DNA from: Candidatus Poribacteria bacterium
GTDB lineage: Bacteria > Poribacteria > WGA-4E > WGA-3G
DNA length: 64,000 nt
Assembly (NCBI GenBank): GCA_022821495.1
Contig: JAJEDN010000021.1
Coordinates: 1 to 64,000, forward strand
Direction: 5' to 3'
Position 1 is the first letter of the stretch. Every line of letters begins with the position of its first letter. Under the pieces are notes generated by a model. It was not told the origin of the DNA, did not search any database, and was given only the letters and a program-made list of their open reading frames with translations. This document shows, piece after piece, positions 1-8,851 of this stretch. Both the position numbers and the translations under genes were made by a program.

Positions 1-196
1 AAAAGCAGGCGTTTCTAACACAATAGAGACCCAAAAACAGGTTTAGAAGGCAATCCTAACATCTGTTCGGGAGCTCTAACGGGAGAACACTGCCAACTTT
101 TCATAACTTGTAATTTGATCAAACTGTCCAAACTATAGTATCAGATATAGCGTACGCTGTCAAAATTAGGACTGTATGAGTTGTCAGTTGTCAGTT
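1..196. other. Left-edge spacer downstream of the SUMF1-fold gene
   Basis: No gene is seen. The segment ends in a short direct repeat of GTTGTCA (about 180-195), the same low-complexity 'GTCAGTT' type of sequence that recurs at 37.88 and 49.12 kb. It lies 3' of the minus-strand gene that ends at 197. Confidence 0.4.
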
Positions 197-1534
197 TTAA
201 AGGGACGCGGACCTTACACAACGAAAACCGACGTTGTTAATCGAGTACGAAGGTGTGAACCGGAAGCGAGGGGCAACACGCACGTAACGTGGTATACTCA
301 TCCAAGAACCACCCCGTAATACACGGTATGTTTTAAGGGATGTAAAATTATTAAGCACGTAGGTTATATCGCCACCAGCAACTGGGTTCCGATGTGGTGA
401 AGCGGCATAGAAATCCAAAACATGTTCATCAAGGCACCATTCCCAGACATTCCCAACGATGTCATACACACCGTAATCGTTAGGTGGGTACTCGCCGGTA
501 GGTGTTGTCTGTCCGATATTCTCACCGTAGTTCGCTTTTGTTGTATCAATTTGATCGCCCCACGGGTATTTTTTTCCGGTTAAACCGCCGCGTGCAGCTT
601 TTTCCCACTCTGCCTCCGTTGGTAAACGCTTTTTTGCCCATTGTGCGTACGCCATCGCTGCGTACCAACTCACATTCACAACAGGATAGTTAGCTGCTCC
701 TTTAGGGTAATTATTTCGATGCCAAGTTCTGAGATAGTTTCCATTGTGATAGTCTATCAGTATGTTATCTTTCTGCCACTGCGGGCACGCATCCAAGAAT
801 ATCTTGTATTGCTCGTTGGTCACTGGGTATTTATCCATATAGAACGCGTCAAGGTAGACAGGATGCAGGGGCTTTTCACTATCGTTGGCATCTTCGTCGC
901 TGCTGCCCATCAAAAACTCACCCGCGAGGATGACCACCATTTCGGCAGGCACATCGAAACTTGAAATCGTTGGTGCTGAGGTAATCTCTGATGTAACTGA
1001 AGACAGCGATTCCGAGTTTTGCCGTTCGTTTGCTAAAGATATTGATTCTGGGGCGGTCTCAGGTGTTTCTATAGGTATGAATTCTGGTGCCAAAAATTCG
1101 CTCTCGTGGGGATCTTCCTGAGAAAGGAACGTCGTGAGATGCTCTTGTCGTTTTTGCGCGTCTTTCAAAGTGTCCCGCGCTTGATTCAGAATATGTCTCC
1201 ACTGCTCTTCTGTTTTTCCATCAGGACGGATGCGTCCTCCCGCATTTAACGACGCTCTATAGGACTTTTTATGCGCAGCCTCAACGAGATTGGCGATGGC
1301 ATCCTCGTTTAAGCTTTGGATATCTTCAATCGAAAAGCCCAAAACGTCAAAGTAGTTTACCTCTTCTCCGACAACCAAGTTAAAATCTTTCAGAATTTCG
1401 GCGGCTTCCTGAGCAGAAAGTCCGTAATTTTGACATGCCTGCTGGAGAAGCCCGATGTGTTGTTTGCCAGTAATAGTCGGCGAGGCTGCTTTGAGCGTGC
1501 GGATAATTGTAACGAATTCATCGCGTTTGGACAT
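197..1534 (-). CDS. SUMF1/FGE-fold domain protein with unknown N-terminal domain
   Basis: 445 aa. The C-terminal half (about residue 195 to the end) has the formylglycine-generating-enzyme (SUMF1) fold: MVVILAGEFLMGS, then YPVTNEQY, YPVVNVSWYAAMAYA, RLPTEAEWEKAARGG, YDIVGNVWEWC and RVLRGGSW. The N-terminal 150 residues are a helical region I do not recognise, followed by a Ser/Thr/Pro/Glu-rich linker. True FGEs carry two redox cysteines shortly after RGGSW. Here that stretch reads SWMSIPRYVRVAPRFRF and has none, so this is more likely one of the many SUMF1-fold proteins with other roles (ligand binding, effector or signalling) than a sulfatase maturase, even though a sulfatase lies 3 kb away. 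The start ATG has AAGGAC about 6 nt upstream. The downstream neighbour on the same strand is the DnaK-like gene, 81 bp upstream of this start, so cotranscription is possible. Confidence 0.8.
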   Translation of the reverse strand: MSKRDEFVTIIRTLKAASPTITGKQHIGLLQQACQNYGLSAQEAAEILKDFNLVVGEEVNYFDVLGFSIEDIQSLNEDAIANLVEAAHKKSYRASLNAGGRIRPDGKTEEQWRHILNQARDTLKDAQKRQEHLTTFLSQEDPHESEFLAPEFIPIETPETAPESISLANERQNSESLSSVTSEITSAPTISSFDVPAEMVVILAGEFLMGSSDEDANDSEKPLHPVYLDAFYMDKYPVTNEQYKIFLDACPQWQKDNILIDYHNGNYLRTWHRNNYPKGAANYPVVNVSWYAAMAYAQWAKKRLPTEAEWEKAARGGLTGKKYPWGDQIDTTKANYGENIGQTTPTGEYPPNDYGVYDIVGNVWEWCLDEHVLDFYAASPHRNPVAGGDITYVLNNFTSLKTYRVLRGGSWMSIPRYVRVAPRFRFTPSYSINNVGFRCVRSASL

Positions 1535-1615
1535 ACTGTAGTCCTTGTGTGTATTCCAAGATGTAGGGGATTAAGGTTATGGATTGCTACGATCAGAAAA
1601 TGTAGGGCTACCGAC

Positions 1616-3211
1616 TTATTCGACTGTCAAATCTTGTATATCTGTTTGTGCCTGTGCGACTGCGTCTTCATCAAGTGTTGGTCGTTTAATGATGGTGAAG
1701 ACATCATAAACTGCGGTTGCTCCACTGCTGCTCAGAGATTTTGCTGTGACTTCAAGCACTTGGTCGAGGTTGTATTTGTAAGTAACATGAATCGGCGAAC
1801 CTTCTGGTAGCCCTGGTGGTAGTTCAAGCGTACATTCCCCCAATTTATATTCCTCAAAAAGGTTTATCTCGTTTTTCCGTTGATCCTGTTCAAGGCTCTG
1901 GACAACCTCAATCAAGACCGAACGTTGATTGTTGTCCACCGTTCCAAACTGGTCTGCCATCTCACAAGGAATAGCGGTCATTTTGGGAATCATTACATGG
2001 ATAATAGATTCACGTGCTGCGTTAAGCACAACAAGTCCGAGATTATGTGTGGCACCGTCGGTCACAGTCACTTTAGGAGCACCATCTGGTCCAATGAACC
2101 GTTCAATAACCGCGCCAGATACATCTGCTGTTGCGGTGTCAGCTTCAGAAATCTGACGGAGTGTTCCTTGGATCGCTGCACCGAGGGCGACGGCTTCGTC
2201 GGGATTAATTTCATTGGGATTGATCTCTTTGCCACTGATGTTTTCGATCATCTCACGTACCATTGGCATTCGGGTTGAGCCGCCTACTAATAGGATCGTG
2301 TCAATATCTGCCCAGGTCATGTTTCCTTCGGAGAGGACTACATCGCATAAGGCTCGGCATCTCTCAAGGAGTTCAGTGGTGAGTCCCTCGAATTTTTCAC
2401 GTGTCAATTCCACGTATGTTGTCTTACCGTTGTATCCGCAAACGATGCGTGCGGTTTCGCGTCGGGATAGAGACTCTTTCGCGCCGATTGCATCAAGTTG
2501 AAGGTCTTGATACGCGTGGAGGTCTTGCAATGGGTTTTCACCGTGTTCAACCTCAAACATCTCGGCAACATAGGTGATGATTTTATCGTCCCAGTCTTTA
2601 CCACCGAGTCTGTGATCACCGTGCGTGGCGAGCATCTGTATATTGGATTCGGAGACGTTCATGATGGTTACATCGAATGTTCCGCCACCAAGATCAAATA
2701 CAAATACATTCTGGTCGGTTCCCATTTGATCAATTCCATAAGCGAGCGCGGCTGCAGTCGGTTCGTTCAAAACCTGCAAGACGTTCAACCCAGCGATTTT
2801 ACCCGCATTGCGTGTGGCTTCACGTTCTGCGTCGCGAAAATAGGCGGGGACGGTGATAACAGCATCGGTGACTTCGGCATTGAGATATGCTTCTGCATCC
2901 TGTTTAAGTTTCGTTAAGATCAGTGCGGAGAGTTCTTCGGGTGAATAGTTTTTGTCATTAAAAGTGCGAAAAAACGTCTGTTTTGATTTTCCCATCTCGC
3001 GTTTGGCGAATTCGACGATCTGTTCTGGAACAGATCTGGCGTTCTGTTTGGCGATTTTCCCGACGGTGACGAGATCGTCCTCGAACAAAGTCACCGATGG
3101 CGTAATGCGATCGCTTTCGGCGTTTGGGATAATCTCCGGTTGCCCATATTCGTCAACGTGTGCGATGGCTGAGAACGTTGTCCCCAAATCAATACCAACG
3201 ACTTTACCCAT
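1616..3211 (-). CDS. Hsp70/DnaK-family chaperone, short C-terminus
   Basis: About 531 aa from the ATG at 3211, chosen because AAGGAG sits 6 nt before it; an ATG one codon earlier and a longer upstream reading are less well placed. The nucleotide-binding domain is complete: VGIDLGTTFSA near the N-terminus (phosphate 1), VITVPAYFRDAEREATRNAG, VLNEPTAAALAYG, VFDLGGGTFDVTI (phosphate 2) and ILLVGGSTRMPMV (adenosine motif). A beta-type substrate-binding region follows, but the chain ends about 100 residues short of canonical DnaK (around 640 aa), so most of the helical lid and the EEVD-like tail are missing. No dnaJ or grpE is nearby. It sits among a SUMF1-fold and an ankyrin gene, which suggests an accessory Hsp70 paralogue rather than the housekeeping chaperone. 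Family assignment is firm; the client is unknown. Confidence 0.92.
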   Translation of the reverse strand: MGKVVGIDLGTTFSAIAHVDEYGQPEIIPNAESDRITPSVTLFEDDLVTVGKIAKQNARSVPEQIVEFAKREMGKSKQTFFRTFNDKNYSPEELSALILTKLKQDAEAYLNAEVTDAVITVPAYFRDAEREATRNAGKIAGLNVLQVLNEPTAAALAYGIDQMGTDQNVFVFDLGGGTFDVTIMNVSESNIQMLATHGDHRLGGKDWDDKIITYVAEMFEVEHGENPLQDLHAYQDLQLDAIGAKESLSRRETARIVCGYNGKTTYVELTREKFEGLTTELLERCRALCDVVLSEGNMTWADIDTILLVGGSTRMPMVREMIENISGKEINPNEINPDEAVALGAAIQGTLRQISEADTATADVSGAVIERFIGPDGAPKVTVTDGATHNLGLVVLNAARESIIHVMIPKMTAIPCEMADQFGTVDNNQRSVLIEVVQSLEQDQRKNEINLFEEYKLGECTLELPPGLPEGSPIHVTYKYNLDQVLEVTAKSLSSSGATAVYDVFTIIKRPTLDEDAVAQAQTDIQDLTVE

Positions 3212-3535
3212 CATTTTCTCCTTCTTCGGTCCCAACGGGTGTATATTTGTATTCCTTTATTATTTTTTTGAATGCGTTCAGGGTGTCTTTCGCTTTTAAC
3301 ACGTCAGATAGAGTGTATTGTTTACACAAAATCGCAGCTCCATGTAAAAGATTTTGGTTTAACGGGCGCGGGGCACCACAGCAAACTGCGCGTGGTAAAG
3401 ATTGCAGAGGTGTAGTGGGTACTGTTAGGTGAGTCTGCTGTGGTTTTAACCGATTGGTCCTGTTTTTGCTGACAACATTTAGGTTCGTTTTCCATTTCTA
3501 ACGGGTGGCACTTTTGCTGACTGGCAGAAAGGCGG
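3212..3535. other. Spacer between ankyrin gene and dnaK-like gene
   Basis: About 320 bp without a credible gene. It must hold the promoter of the minus-strand dnaK-like gene, but I see no clear -35/-10 pair. T-rich near 3260 and GC-rich near 3365; nothing else recognised. Confidence 0.4.
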
Positions 3536-4441
3536 TTACCATGACCACCCCTTTCGCTCGCGGTGATCGCAGAGTACCTTGACCGTTTCATGTGCTTTCT
3601 TTTCTGCTGCGATGTGCAAAGGGGTATGATGATTGTCGTTCGTTGCACTTGTATCAGCCCCGTTTTCTAACAGCACTTTTACCGTTTCGTGTGCATTGTG
3701 GGCTGCTGCGACATGCAAAGGGGTATCACCGTTTTTGGCTTTCGCGTTGACGTTCGCGCCATTTTCTAACAACACTGCTGCGACTTCGGCAGTGTCATCC
3801 TCCGCTGCGGTGTGCAGAGGGGTATGCCCTTTATGATTCGCTGCGTTGGTATCCGCCCCATATTCTAAGAGCATTACCGCAGTTTTATAAGCGTTCCGCC
3901 ATGCTGCCCAGTGTAGGAGGGTGTAGCCAGATTTATCTGTCGGATTGCTATTTGTGTAGCCTTCGAGTGATACGCCTTTTGCTTCGTAAACATTCCGCCA
4001 CGCTGCCCAGTGCAGCGGTGTATCACCATCTTCATTCCTTGCGTTAACGTCAGCCCCATTTTTTAACAATACTGCCGCTGTCTCGTGTCCATTGTTCCAC
4101 GCTGCCCAGTGCAAGGGATTAAAGTCTTTATCGTTTTTTGCGTTAACGTCAGCCCCATTTTCTAACAACACTGCCGCTGCTTGGTAAGAATTATGCCACG
4201 CTGCCCAGTGCAGAGGCGGGTAGCCATATTTATCTTTTCCGTTGGCATCGGCTCCATCTTCTAACAATGCTGTTACTGCTTCGTGAACGTTGTCACGTGC
4301 GGCATCATGTAGGGAGGTATACCCGCGTTTTTCCACTTGCTTACCCTCATTACTGATAGTGTCTCTCTCGGAAGGGTTGATGGGGATGTCAAGGGTGTCA
4401 TTAGGTTCTGATACCTCAGGTCCGTTTTGTTGTTGCTTCAA
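3536..4441 (-). CDS. Ankyrin-repeat protein (eight repeats)
   Basis: 301 aa. After about 40 residues of charged N-terminus there are eight consecutive 33-residue ankyrin repeats, recognised by their core motifs TSLHDAA, PPLHWAA, NPLHWAA, TPLHWAA, TLLHWAA, TPLHTAA, TPLHVAA and TPLHIAA, alternating with LLENGADVNAK-type turns. The fourth repeat is eroded in its second helix and the last is cut short (VKVLCDHRERKGWSW). There is no signal peptide or membrane segment, so a cytoplasmic protein-binding role is likely. The start appears to be TTG: AAGGAGG lies 8 nt upstream and no in-frame ATG is near. Ankyrin-rich proteins are frequent in sponge symbionts, where an interaction with host cells has been proposed; nothing here proves export. 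Confidence 0.88.
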   Translation of the reverse strand: MKQQQNGPEVSEPNDTLDIPINPSERDTISNEGKQVEKRGYTSLHDAARDNVHEAVTALLEDGADANGKDKYGYPPLHWAAWHNSYQAAAVLLENGADVNAKNDKDFNPLHWAAWNNGHETAAVLLKNGADVNARNEDGDTPLHWAAWRNVYEAKGVSLEGYTNSNPTDKSGYTLLHWAAWRNAYKTAVMLLEYGADTNAANHKGHTPLHTAAEDDTAEVAAVLLENGANVNAKAKNGDTPLHVAAAHNAHETVKVLLENGADTSATNDNHHTPLHIAAEKKAHETVKVLCDHRERKGWSW

Positions 4442-4590
4442 AATAGCATCCTCCTTTTTAATGTTGAATATTCGCTTAAGTGTGGCATATTTTCATGCAA
4501 ACGCTCAAGCGGTTTACAATCCATACATTTTCAGGAACGAGACATAGTCGAAACCTCACAAATGTGAACGCATTCAATAGGATAGGACAA

Positions 4591-5868
4591 TTACTGTTGC
4601 CACGGCACACTTCCCGCTTTTTGCGTTTCTGCTTGAAAGAGTTGACGCATTTCTTTGAAAAGCGCTCTCTCTGTCTGCGCACTGTCTGTTGTTTCCAGCG
4701 GATCGTTTGATAGATTGTAAAGTTCCAAGGATTCAAACGGACTGTTGTGCAACAATTTGATGTCCCCACGTCGGATGGCATGTTGACATTGTCCGAAAAA
4801 CCGCTGTCCGCCTTCTCTTCGCAACCAGTAGAGTGTGCGCTCCGAAAAGTCTTGCGCTTCACCTTGGAGTGTCTGCCAGATTGAACGTCCTTCGATGCCT
4901 TGTGGGGTTGGTGCACCAGCTGCTTCGCATACTGTGGGAAAGATGTCCATGAGTAAGGCAACCTGATCCGTGACGTGTTCCTTTGGGATATATCCGGGCC
5001 ACATCGCACAGGTCGGGACTCGGATACCGCCTTCATACATCTCGCCTTTTTGACCGCGTAGCGGCCCGTTATGTGCCCCGACATTTATTGACCCGCCGTT
5101 ATCGGATGTGTAAATAACGAGCGTATTCGACAATTGATCGGTGTCTTCGAGTGTATCGAGTACGCGTCCAATGCCTGCATCCATGTGCTCAACGAGAGCG
5201 ATGTATTTTGCGCGTTGTGGTGAAATATCGGGTTCGCGTTCCTGCACCCGCGTTATCCATTCGTCCGGCGGTTGGATTGGCGTATGCGGCGCGTTGTAGG
5301 CGAGGTACAGGAAAAAAGGATCGGAGGATTGCGCTTGTGCACGGATGAAATCCATACTCCATTCTGTAAAGAGATCTGTGGCGTGTCCTCTCGGATCAAT
5401 GGTGTCAAAACCGTGCCGCATGTAATTTATATCGTGTCGGCGGTGCGTATAGTAGTCGTCCATCATATCACCGAGAAAACCGTGAAAATGATCGAATCCA
5501 CGTTTACACGGATGGTTCTCTGGTTCGAGTCCGAGATGCCATTTGCCGATCAGTGCGGTGCGGTAATCCTTCTGTTTTAAGGCTGAAGGGAGCGTGACCG
5601 CGTCTTGTCGAAAATAGCCCCAACTGTTTTCGGGGTGGGTTCGGATTACACCGGGGACCCCGACTCTATCTGGGTAGCGTCCGGTCATGAGGGATGCGCG
5701 ACTTGGCGAACAGACGGAGGAATTCGCGTAAAATCTGGTAAATCGAGTTCCATCTGCAGCGATCCGGTCGATATTAGGGGTTTGAATTGAGGGTCCGTTG
5801 TGTGCCGAAATATCGCCGTAACCGTGGTCGTCGGCAAGGATGAGGAGGACGTTAGGCAATTTTTTCAT
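4591..5868 (-). CDS. Type I (formylglycine-dependent) sulfatase
   Basis: 425 aa. Hydrolyses sulfate esters, probably of sulfated glycans. Alkaline-phosphatase-superfamily features are all present: ILADDHGYGD near the N-terminus (Asp13/Asp14 bind Ca2+), the activation motif CSPSRASLMTGR with Cys53 as the residue converted to formylglycine, GKWHLG, and YTSDNGG for the remaining metal ligands. I see no clear signal peptide (MKKLPNVLLILADDHG starts directly in the first strand), so secretion is uncertain. It needs an FGE-type maturase; the SUMF1-fold protein at 197-1534 lacks the catalytic cysteines and is a poor candidate. The substrate cannot be read from the sequence. Confidence 0.93.
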   Translation of the reverse strand: MKKLPNVLLILADDHGYGDISAHNGPSIQTPNIDRIAADGTRFTRFYANSSVCSPSRASLMTGRYPDRVGVPGVIRTHPENSWGYFRQDAVTLPSALKQKDYRTALIGKWHLGLEPENHPCKRGFDHFHGFLGDMMDDYYTHRRHDINYMRHGFDTIDPRGHATDLFTEWSMDFIRAQAQSSDPFFLYLAYNAPHTPIQPPDEWITRVQEREPDISPQRAKYIALVEHMDAGIGRVLDTLEDTDQLSNTLVIYTSDNGGSINVGAHNGPLRGQKGEMYEGGIRVPTCAMWPGYIPKEHVTDQVALLMDIFPTVCEAAGAPTPQGIEGRSIWQTLQGEAQDFSERTLYWLRREGGQRFFGQCQHAIRRGDIKLLHNSPFESLELYNLSNDPLETTDSAQTERALFKEMRQLFQAETQKAGSVPWQQ

Positions 5869-5924
5869 AGTTTTTCCATAAATATATTGTAATGCAAAAC
5901 GCGTAATAGTGTAATATTAATTTT

Positions 5925-7073
5925 TTAATCCACAAATTCACACCATACAGCAGGGACACCGACTGGCACGCCAATAGGTGAAACATGAAGTTCTGATGCA
6001 TCTATAGTTTCCAAACTACCGGTTACTACTAAAAGATTGGTATGTGCTTCCTGCAAATCTTCGGCTTCGACCGCTGTTTTGAATTCTGCGATTGCGGCAC
6101 CACGTTTGCCTTGTTGATAGTAGGCGATTCCCAAATTGTTGTGTGCCTCAGCAATGGATCCAGCCTTTTTGTGTAGTGCAATCGCCGCTTCGATGTTGCC
6201 TTGGTGGGCGTGGATAATTCCGAGGTTGGTGTTCGCCTCTGCAGCGTTTGGGGCACTACGGAGTGCGCTTTCTAATGAAACCTTTGCTTCGTCGAATCTG
6301 TTTTGGCAGATGTAGGCGAAACCGAGATTGACCTGAACCTCTGTTGAATCGGGTGCCATCTCCAGTGCTTCTTTGTGAAATGCAATCGCTTCATCATATT
6401 TCCCTTGCCAACTGTACACGAGTCCAAGATTCGTATGCGGTTCTTCACCGCCACCAAGTTCAATTGCAGTCTTGAATGCCTCGATAGCAGGCGCGAGTTC
6501 GCCTTGCAACATATAAACAAGCCCGAGATTGTTGTGCGGTTCCGCGAGGGTTGGATCGGTTTTAAGTGCGTTTTGATAAAGTTCAATCGCTGCGTCAAAC
6601 CGTCCTTGCCAGCTGTAAATCAATCCAAGATTCAGTTTCGCTTCTCCGCCATCACCGAGTTGAATCGCCTTTTCTGATGCGGTTATAGCCGCGTCAAGTT
6701 TCCCTTGGCAGATGTAGACGAACCCTAAGTCCGTATATGCCTCAGCGGAGTCGGGATTGCACTGAAGTGCGGTCTTAAGCGTTTGGAGAGCTGCGTCGAG
6801 TTTCCCTTGCCAGGCATAAGCGACACCGAGATTGGTATGCGGTGCTGAGAGATTCGGGTCGAGACGACGTGCTTTGAGATGCAAAGCGATGGCTTCGTCT
6901 AATTCACCTTCCCAACAGTGCAAGGCACCGAGATTTGTGTAAGGTGCTGCGAGATCGGGTGCGAGATGAATTGCTTCGCTTAAAGCATCTTTCGCTGCAT
7001 CAAGTTGTCCTTGGTCAATGTCATCACATGCCTGATGGTTCAGTGCTCGTGCGCGTTCAATATGTTCAGCCAT
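5925..7073 (-). CDS. Tetratricopeptide-repeat protein
   Basis: 382 aa made almost entirely of about ten 34-residue TPR units, with signatures such as AYTNLGALHCWEGELDEAI, PHTNLGVAYAWQGKLDAAL and PHNNLGLVYMLQGELAPAI. The unit boundaries are very regular, implying expansion by internal duplication. No signal peptide or transmembrane helix. The last 30 residues (ASELHVSPIGVPVG...) are not TPR. TPR solenoids mediate protein-protein contacts; the partner is unknown. No strong ribosome-binding site precedes the ATG. The LamG gene upstream is 71 bp away on the same strand. Confidence 0.85.
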   Translation of the reverse strand: MAEHIERARALNHQACDDIDQGQLDAAKDALSEAIHLAPDLAAPYTNLGALHCWEGELDEAIALHLKARRLDPNLSAPHTNLGVAYAWQGKLDAALQTLKTALQCNPDSAEAYTDLGFVYICQGKLDAAITASEKAIQLGDGGEAKLNLGLIYSWQGRFDAAIELYQNALKTDPTLAEPHNNLGLVYMLQGELAPAIEAFKTAIELGGGEEPHTNLGLVYSWQGKYDEAIAFHKEALEMAPDSTEVQVNLGFAYICQNRFDEAKVSLESALRSAPNAAEANTNLGIIHAHQGNIEAAIALHKKAGSIAEAHNNLGIAYYQQGKRGAAIAEFKTAVEAEDLQEAHTNLLVVTGSLETIDASELHVSPIGVPVGVPAVWCEFVD

Positions 7074-7144
7074 GCTGTTTCATCTGCGAAACCGGCGCAG
7101 CCAGTCCAATTGGCATGCCAGCTGCACCCGGTTTACTTAATCTG

Positions 7145-7924
7145 TCATTGGGATTTGAGATTTCCCCATGTGGTTGCAAGTTTACCAGCGGGTTCAACAG
7201 GCAATAGGGTCAATAACCCCTTCTCCATCAGATCGTTTATATCGTCTTCTTCCAGTACGGAAGCGAAGATTGCGACCTCATAGAGCATACCGTCAAGCGT
7301 CTCTGAGGTGTTGTTGGTCCAACCCCCAATGTTGACCTCAGTGTCGTTTTTGGGACCGGGTTTACCCATCCCGCCAACAGAACCGATTTCGACTCCATTT
7401 TCATAGATCTTAATGGTATCCTTTGCGTCATAGGTTGCTGTCATATACAACCAGACCCCTTTCTTTACTTGTCCTTGACCCCAGGCCCCTTTCCAACCGT
7501 CTCGTGCAAAGTACGCTTCCCAACCGGTGCCGTTACCGCTTGTCCTGAATGCGTAATTAGCTACCGTACCATTTGCGGGTCTTTTGCCGAGGATATGTCC
7601 AAAACCGTTTTCGGTTTTATTGACATACACCCATGAAGTAATTGACCAAGCTTCTTCAAGATACATACTCTTGGAATCTTGGATAATGACCCGATCATTT
7701 ACGCCGTCTAAACTCAGGGCAGGCCCATCAGGACCTTTGATCCATTTTCCGCCCTGAAGTTCGCCGTGGTTGTCGTTTCCAGAAATATCTTCGATATCAT
7801 CACCTTTGCCTTCGTCGAGCAGCCAAATTCCGCGTGCGGTTCCAAAGTCGATCTCCGCGTAAGTATATGCTGCAAAGGTCAAATTGATGGTAACGATCGC
7901 TAAGCAAGTTATAATGGATTTCAT
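7145..7924 (-). CDS. Secreted LamG-like jellyroll protein with C-terminal TTWG tail (copy 1)
   Basis: 259 aa. The N-terminus is a signal peptide (MKSIITCLAIVTINLTFAAYTYA). The rest is one concanavalin A/LamG-like jellyroll: GIWLLDEGKGDDIEDISGNDNHG, GPALSLDGVNDRVII, WSITSWVYV, GNGTGWEAYFARDG, YMTATYDAKDTIKIYENG, NIGGWTNNTSETLDGMLYEVAIF. It ends in VEPAGKLATTWGNLKSQ, a tail shared with three other secreted proteins in this window. AAGGAG lies just upstream of the ATG. It is a sister of the gene at 8008-8793; residues differ throughout but the architecture is identical. Probable role: extracellular glycan or surface binding. Confidence 0.85.
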   Translation of the reverse strand: MKSIITCLAIVTINLTFAAYTYAEIDFGTARGIWLLDEGKGDDIEDISGNDNHGELQGGKWIKGPDGPALSLDGVNDRVIIQDSKSMYLEEAWSITSWVYVNKTENGFGHILGKRPANGTVANYAFRTSGNGTGWEAYFARDGWKGAWGQGQVKKGVWLYMTATYDAKDTIKIYENGVEIGSVGGMGKPGPKNDTEVNIGGWTNNTSETLDGMLYEVAIFASVLEEDDINDLMEKGLLTLLPVEPAGKLATTWGNLKSQ

Positions 7925-7951
7925 TTCTCTCTCCTTAAAAAGCTGCCAAAT

Positions 7952-8007
7952 TAGGTGCAGTTAGGTGTTCAGGTGATACACCGACGACACCTAATTGGCT
8001 GCACCTA
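7952..8007. repeat. Long inverted repeat at the 3' end of LamG copy 2
   Basis: Two nested complementary arm pairs: TAGGTGCAG (7952-7960) with CTGCACCTA (7999-8007), and TTAGGTGT (7961-7968) with ACACCTAA (7987-7994). The element abuts the stop codon of the minus-strand gene that ends at 8008 and lies between two sister genes. No T-run follows, so it is either a Rho-independent-like structure without a tail, an mRNA-stabilising hairpin or a repeat. Confidence 0.6.
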
Positions 8008-8793
8008 CTATTGCGATTTGAGACTTGCCCATGTAGTTGCGAGTTTGTCGGAAGGTTCAACAGCAGTGAGTACGGACGATAGTCCTTCGTCCATCAGTGT
8101 GTTTATATCGGCTTCTGACAATGCGACACCAAAAAGTGCGACCTCAGCGAGCATACCGTCAAGTGTTTCTGAAGTGTTGTCGGTCCAACCGCCGATGTTG
8201 ACATCAGTGTCATTCCGAGGTGCTGGTCCACCCATCCCGCCAACAGAACCGATTTCAGCTCCGTTTTCATAGATCTTGATGGTATCTTGTCCGTCGTAAG
8301 TAGCGGTCATATACAGCCATTCGCCTTTCTTTACGCTTCCTTGATTCCAAGCCCCTTTCCACCCATCTCGTGCATAGTATGCTTCCCAGCCCTGGCCATT
8401 GCCGCTTGTCCTGAATGCGTAGTTAGCGACCGTTCCAGAGGCAGGTCTTTTACCGAGAATATGTCCAAAACCGTTTTCGGTTGTATTCACAAAAGTCCAC
8501 GCTGTGATTGTCCATGCCTCTTCCAGATATAGGCTATCGGCATCTGGAATGATAACCCGATCATTTACGCCGTCTAAACTGAGAGCGGGCCCACCGTCAG
8601 GTCCTTTGAGCCATTCGCCACCTTGAAGTTCACCGTGATTCTCGTTTCCAGACATATCGTTGATAAAGTTGCCGTCACCTTCGTCAAGTAGCCAGATTCC
8701 CCTTGCGGTTCCAAGGTCAATCTCTGCGTAAATTTGGACCGTGATGCCCAGACTGATGGTGATCATTGCTAAGTAAGTTATAATAGATTTCAT
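8008..8793 (-). CDS. Secreted LamG-like jellyroll protein with C-terminal TTWG tail (copy 2)
   Basis: 261 aa from the ATG at 8793, which has AAGGAG 6 nt upstream; an in-frame codon at 8850 would add 19 residues ahead of the signal peptide and is rejected. Signal peptide MKSIITYLAMITISLGITVQIYA, then a single jellyroll that parallels copy 1 segment by segment, and the tail VEPSDKLATTWASLKSQ. It is the upstream member of a tandem duplication. A large inverted repeat follows its stop codon. The likely function is extracellular ligand binding; no catalytic residues are recognised. Confidence 0.85.
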   Translation of the reverse strand: MKSIITYLAMITISLGITVQIYAEIDLGTARGIWLLDEGDGNFINDMSGNENHGELQGGEWLKGPDGGPALSLDGVNDRVIIPDADSLYLEEAWTITAWTFVNTTENGFGHILGKRPASGTVANYAFRTSGNGQGWEAYYARDGWKGAWNQGSVKKGEWLYMTATYDGQDTIKIYENGAEIGSVGGMGGPAPRNDTDVNIGGWTDNTSETLDGMLAEVALFGVALSEADINTLMDEGLSSVLTAVEPSDKLATTWASLKSQ

Positions 8794-8851
8794 TTTTTCT
8801 CCTTGAAGATTTGGTTTGCCATAAACCAAATCGTTGTTTAAAACTAACAAT

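Noticed and set aside
1316..1810. 164-codon plus-strand frame across the SUMF1/dnaK junction
   Set aside because: Antisense to two well-supported genes, no ribosome-binding site and no recognisable content.
4476..5084. 202-codon minus-strand frame overlapping the sulfatase
   Set aside because: Shadow of the sulfatase in another frame; its composition (Arg/Ser/Cys-rich) is typical of a shadow.
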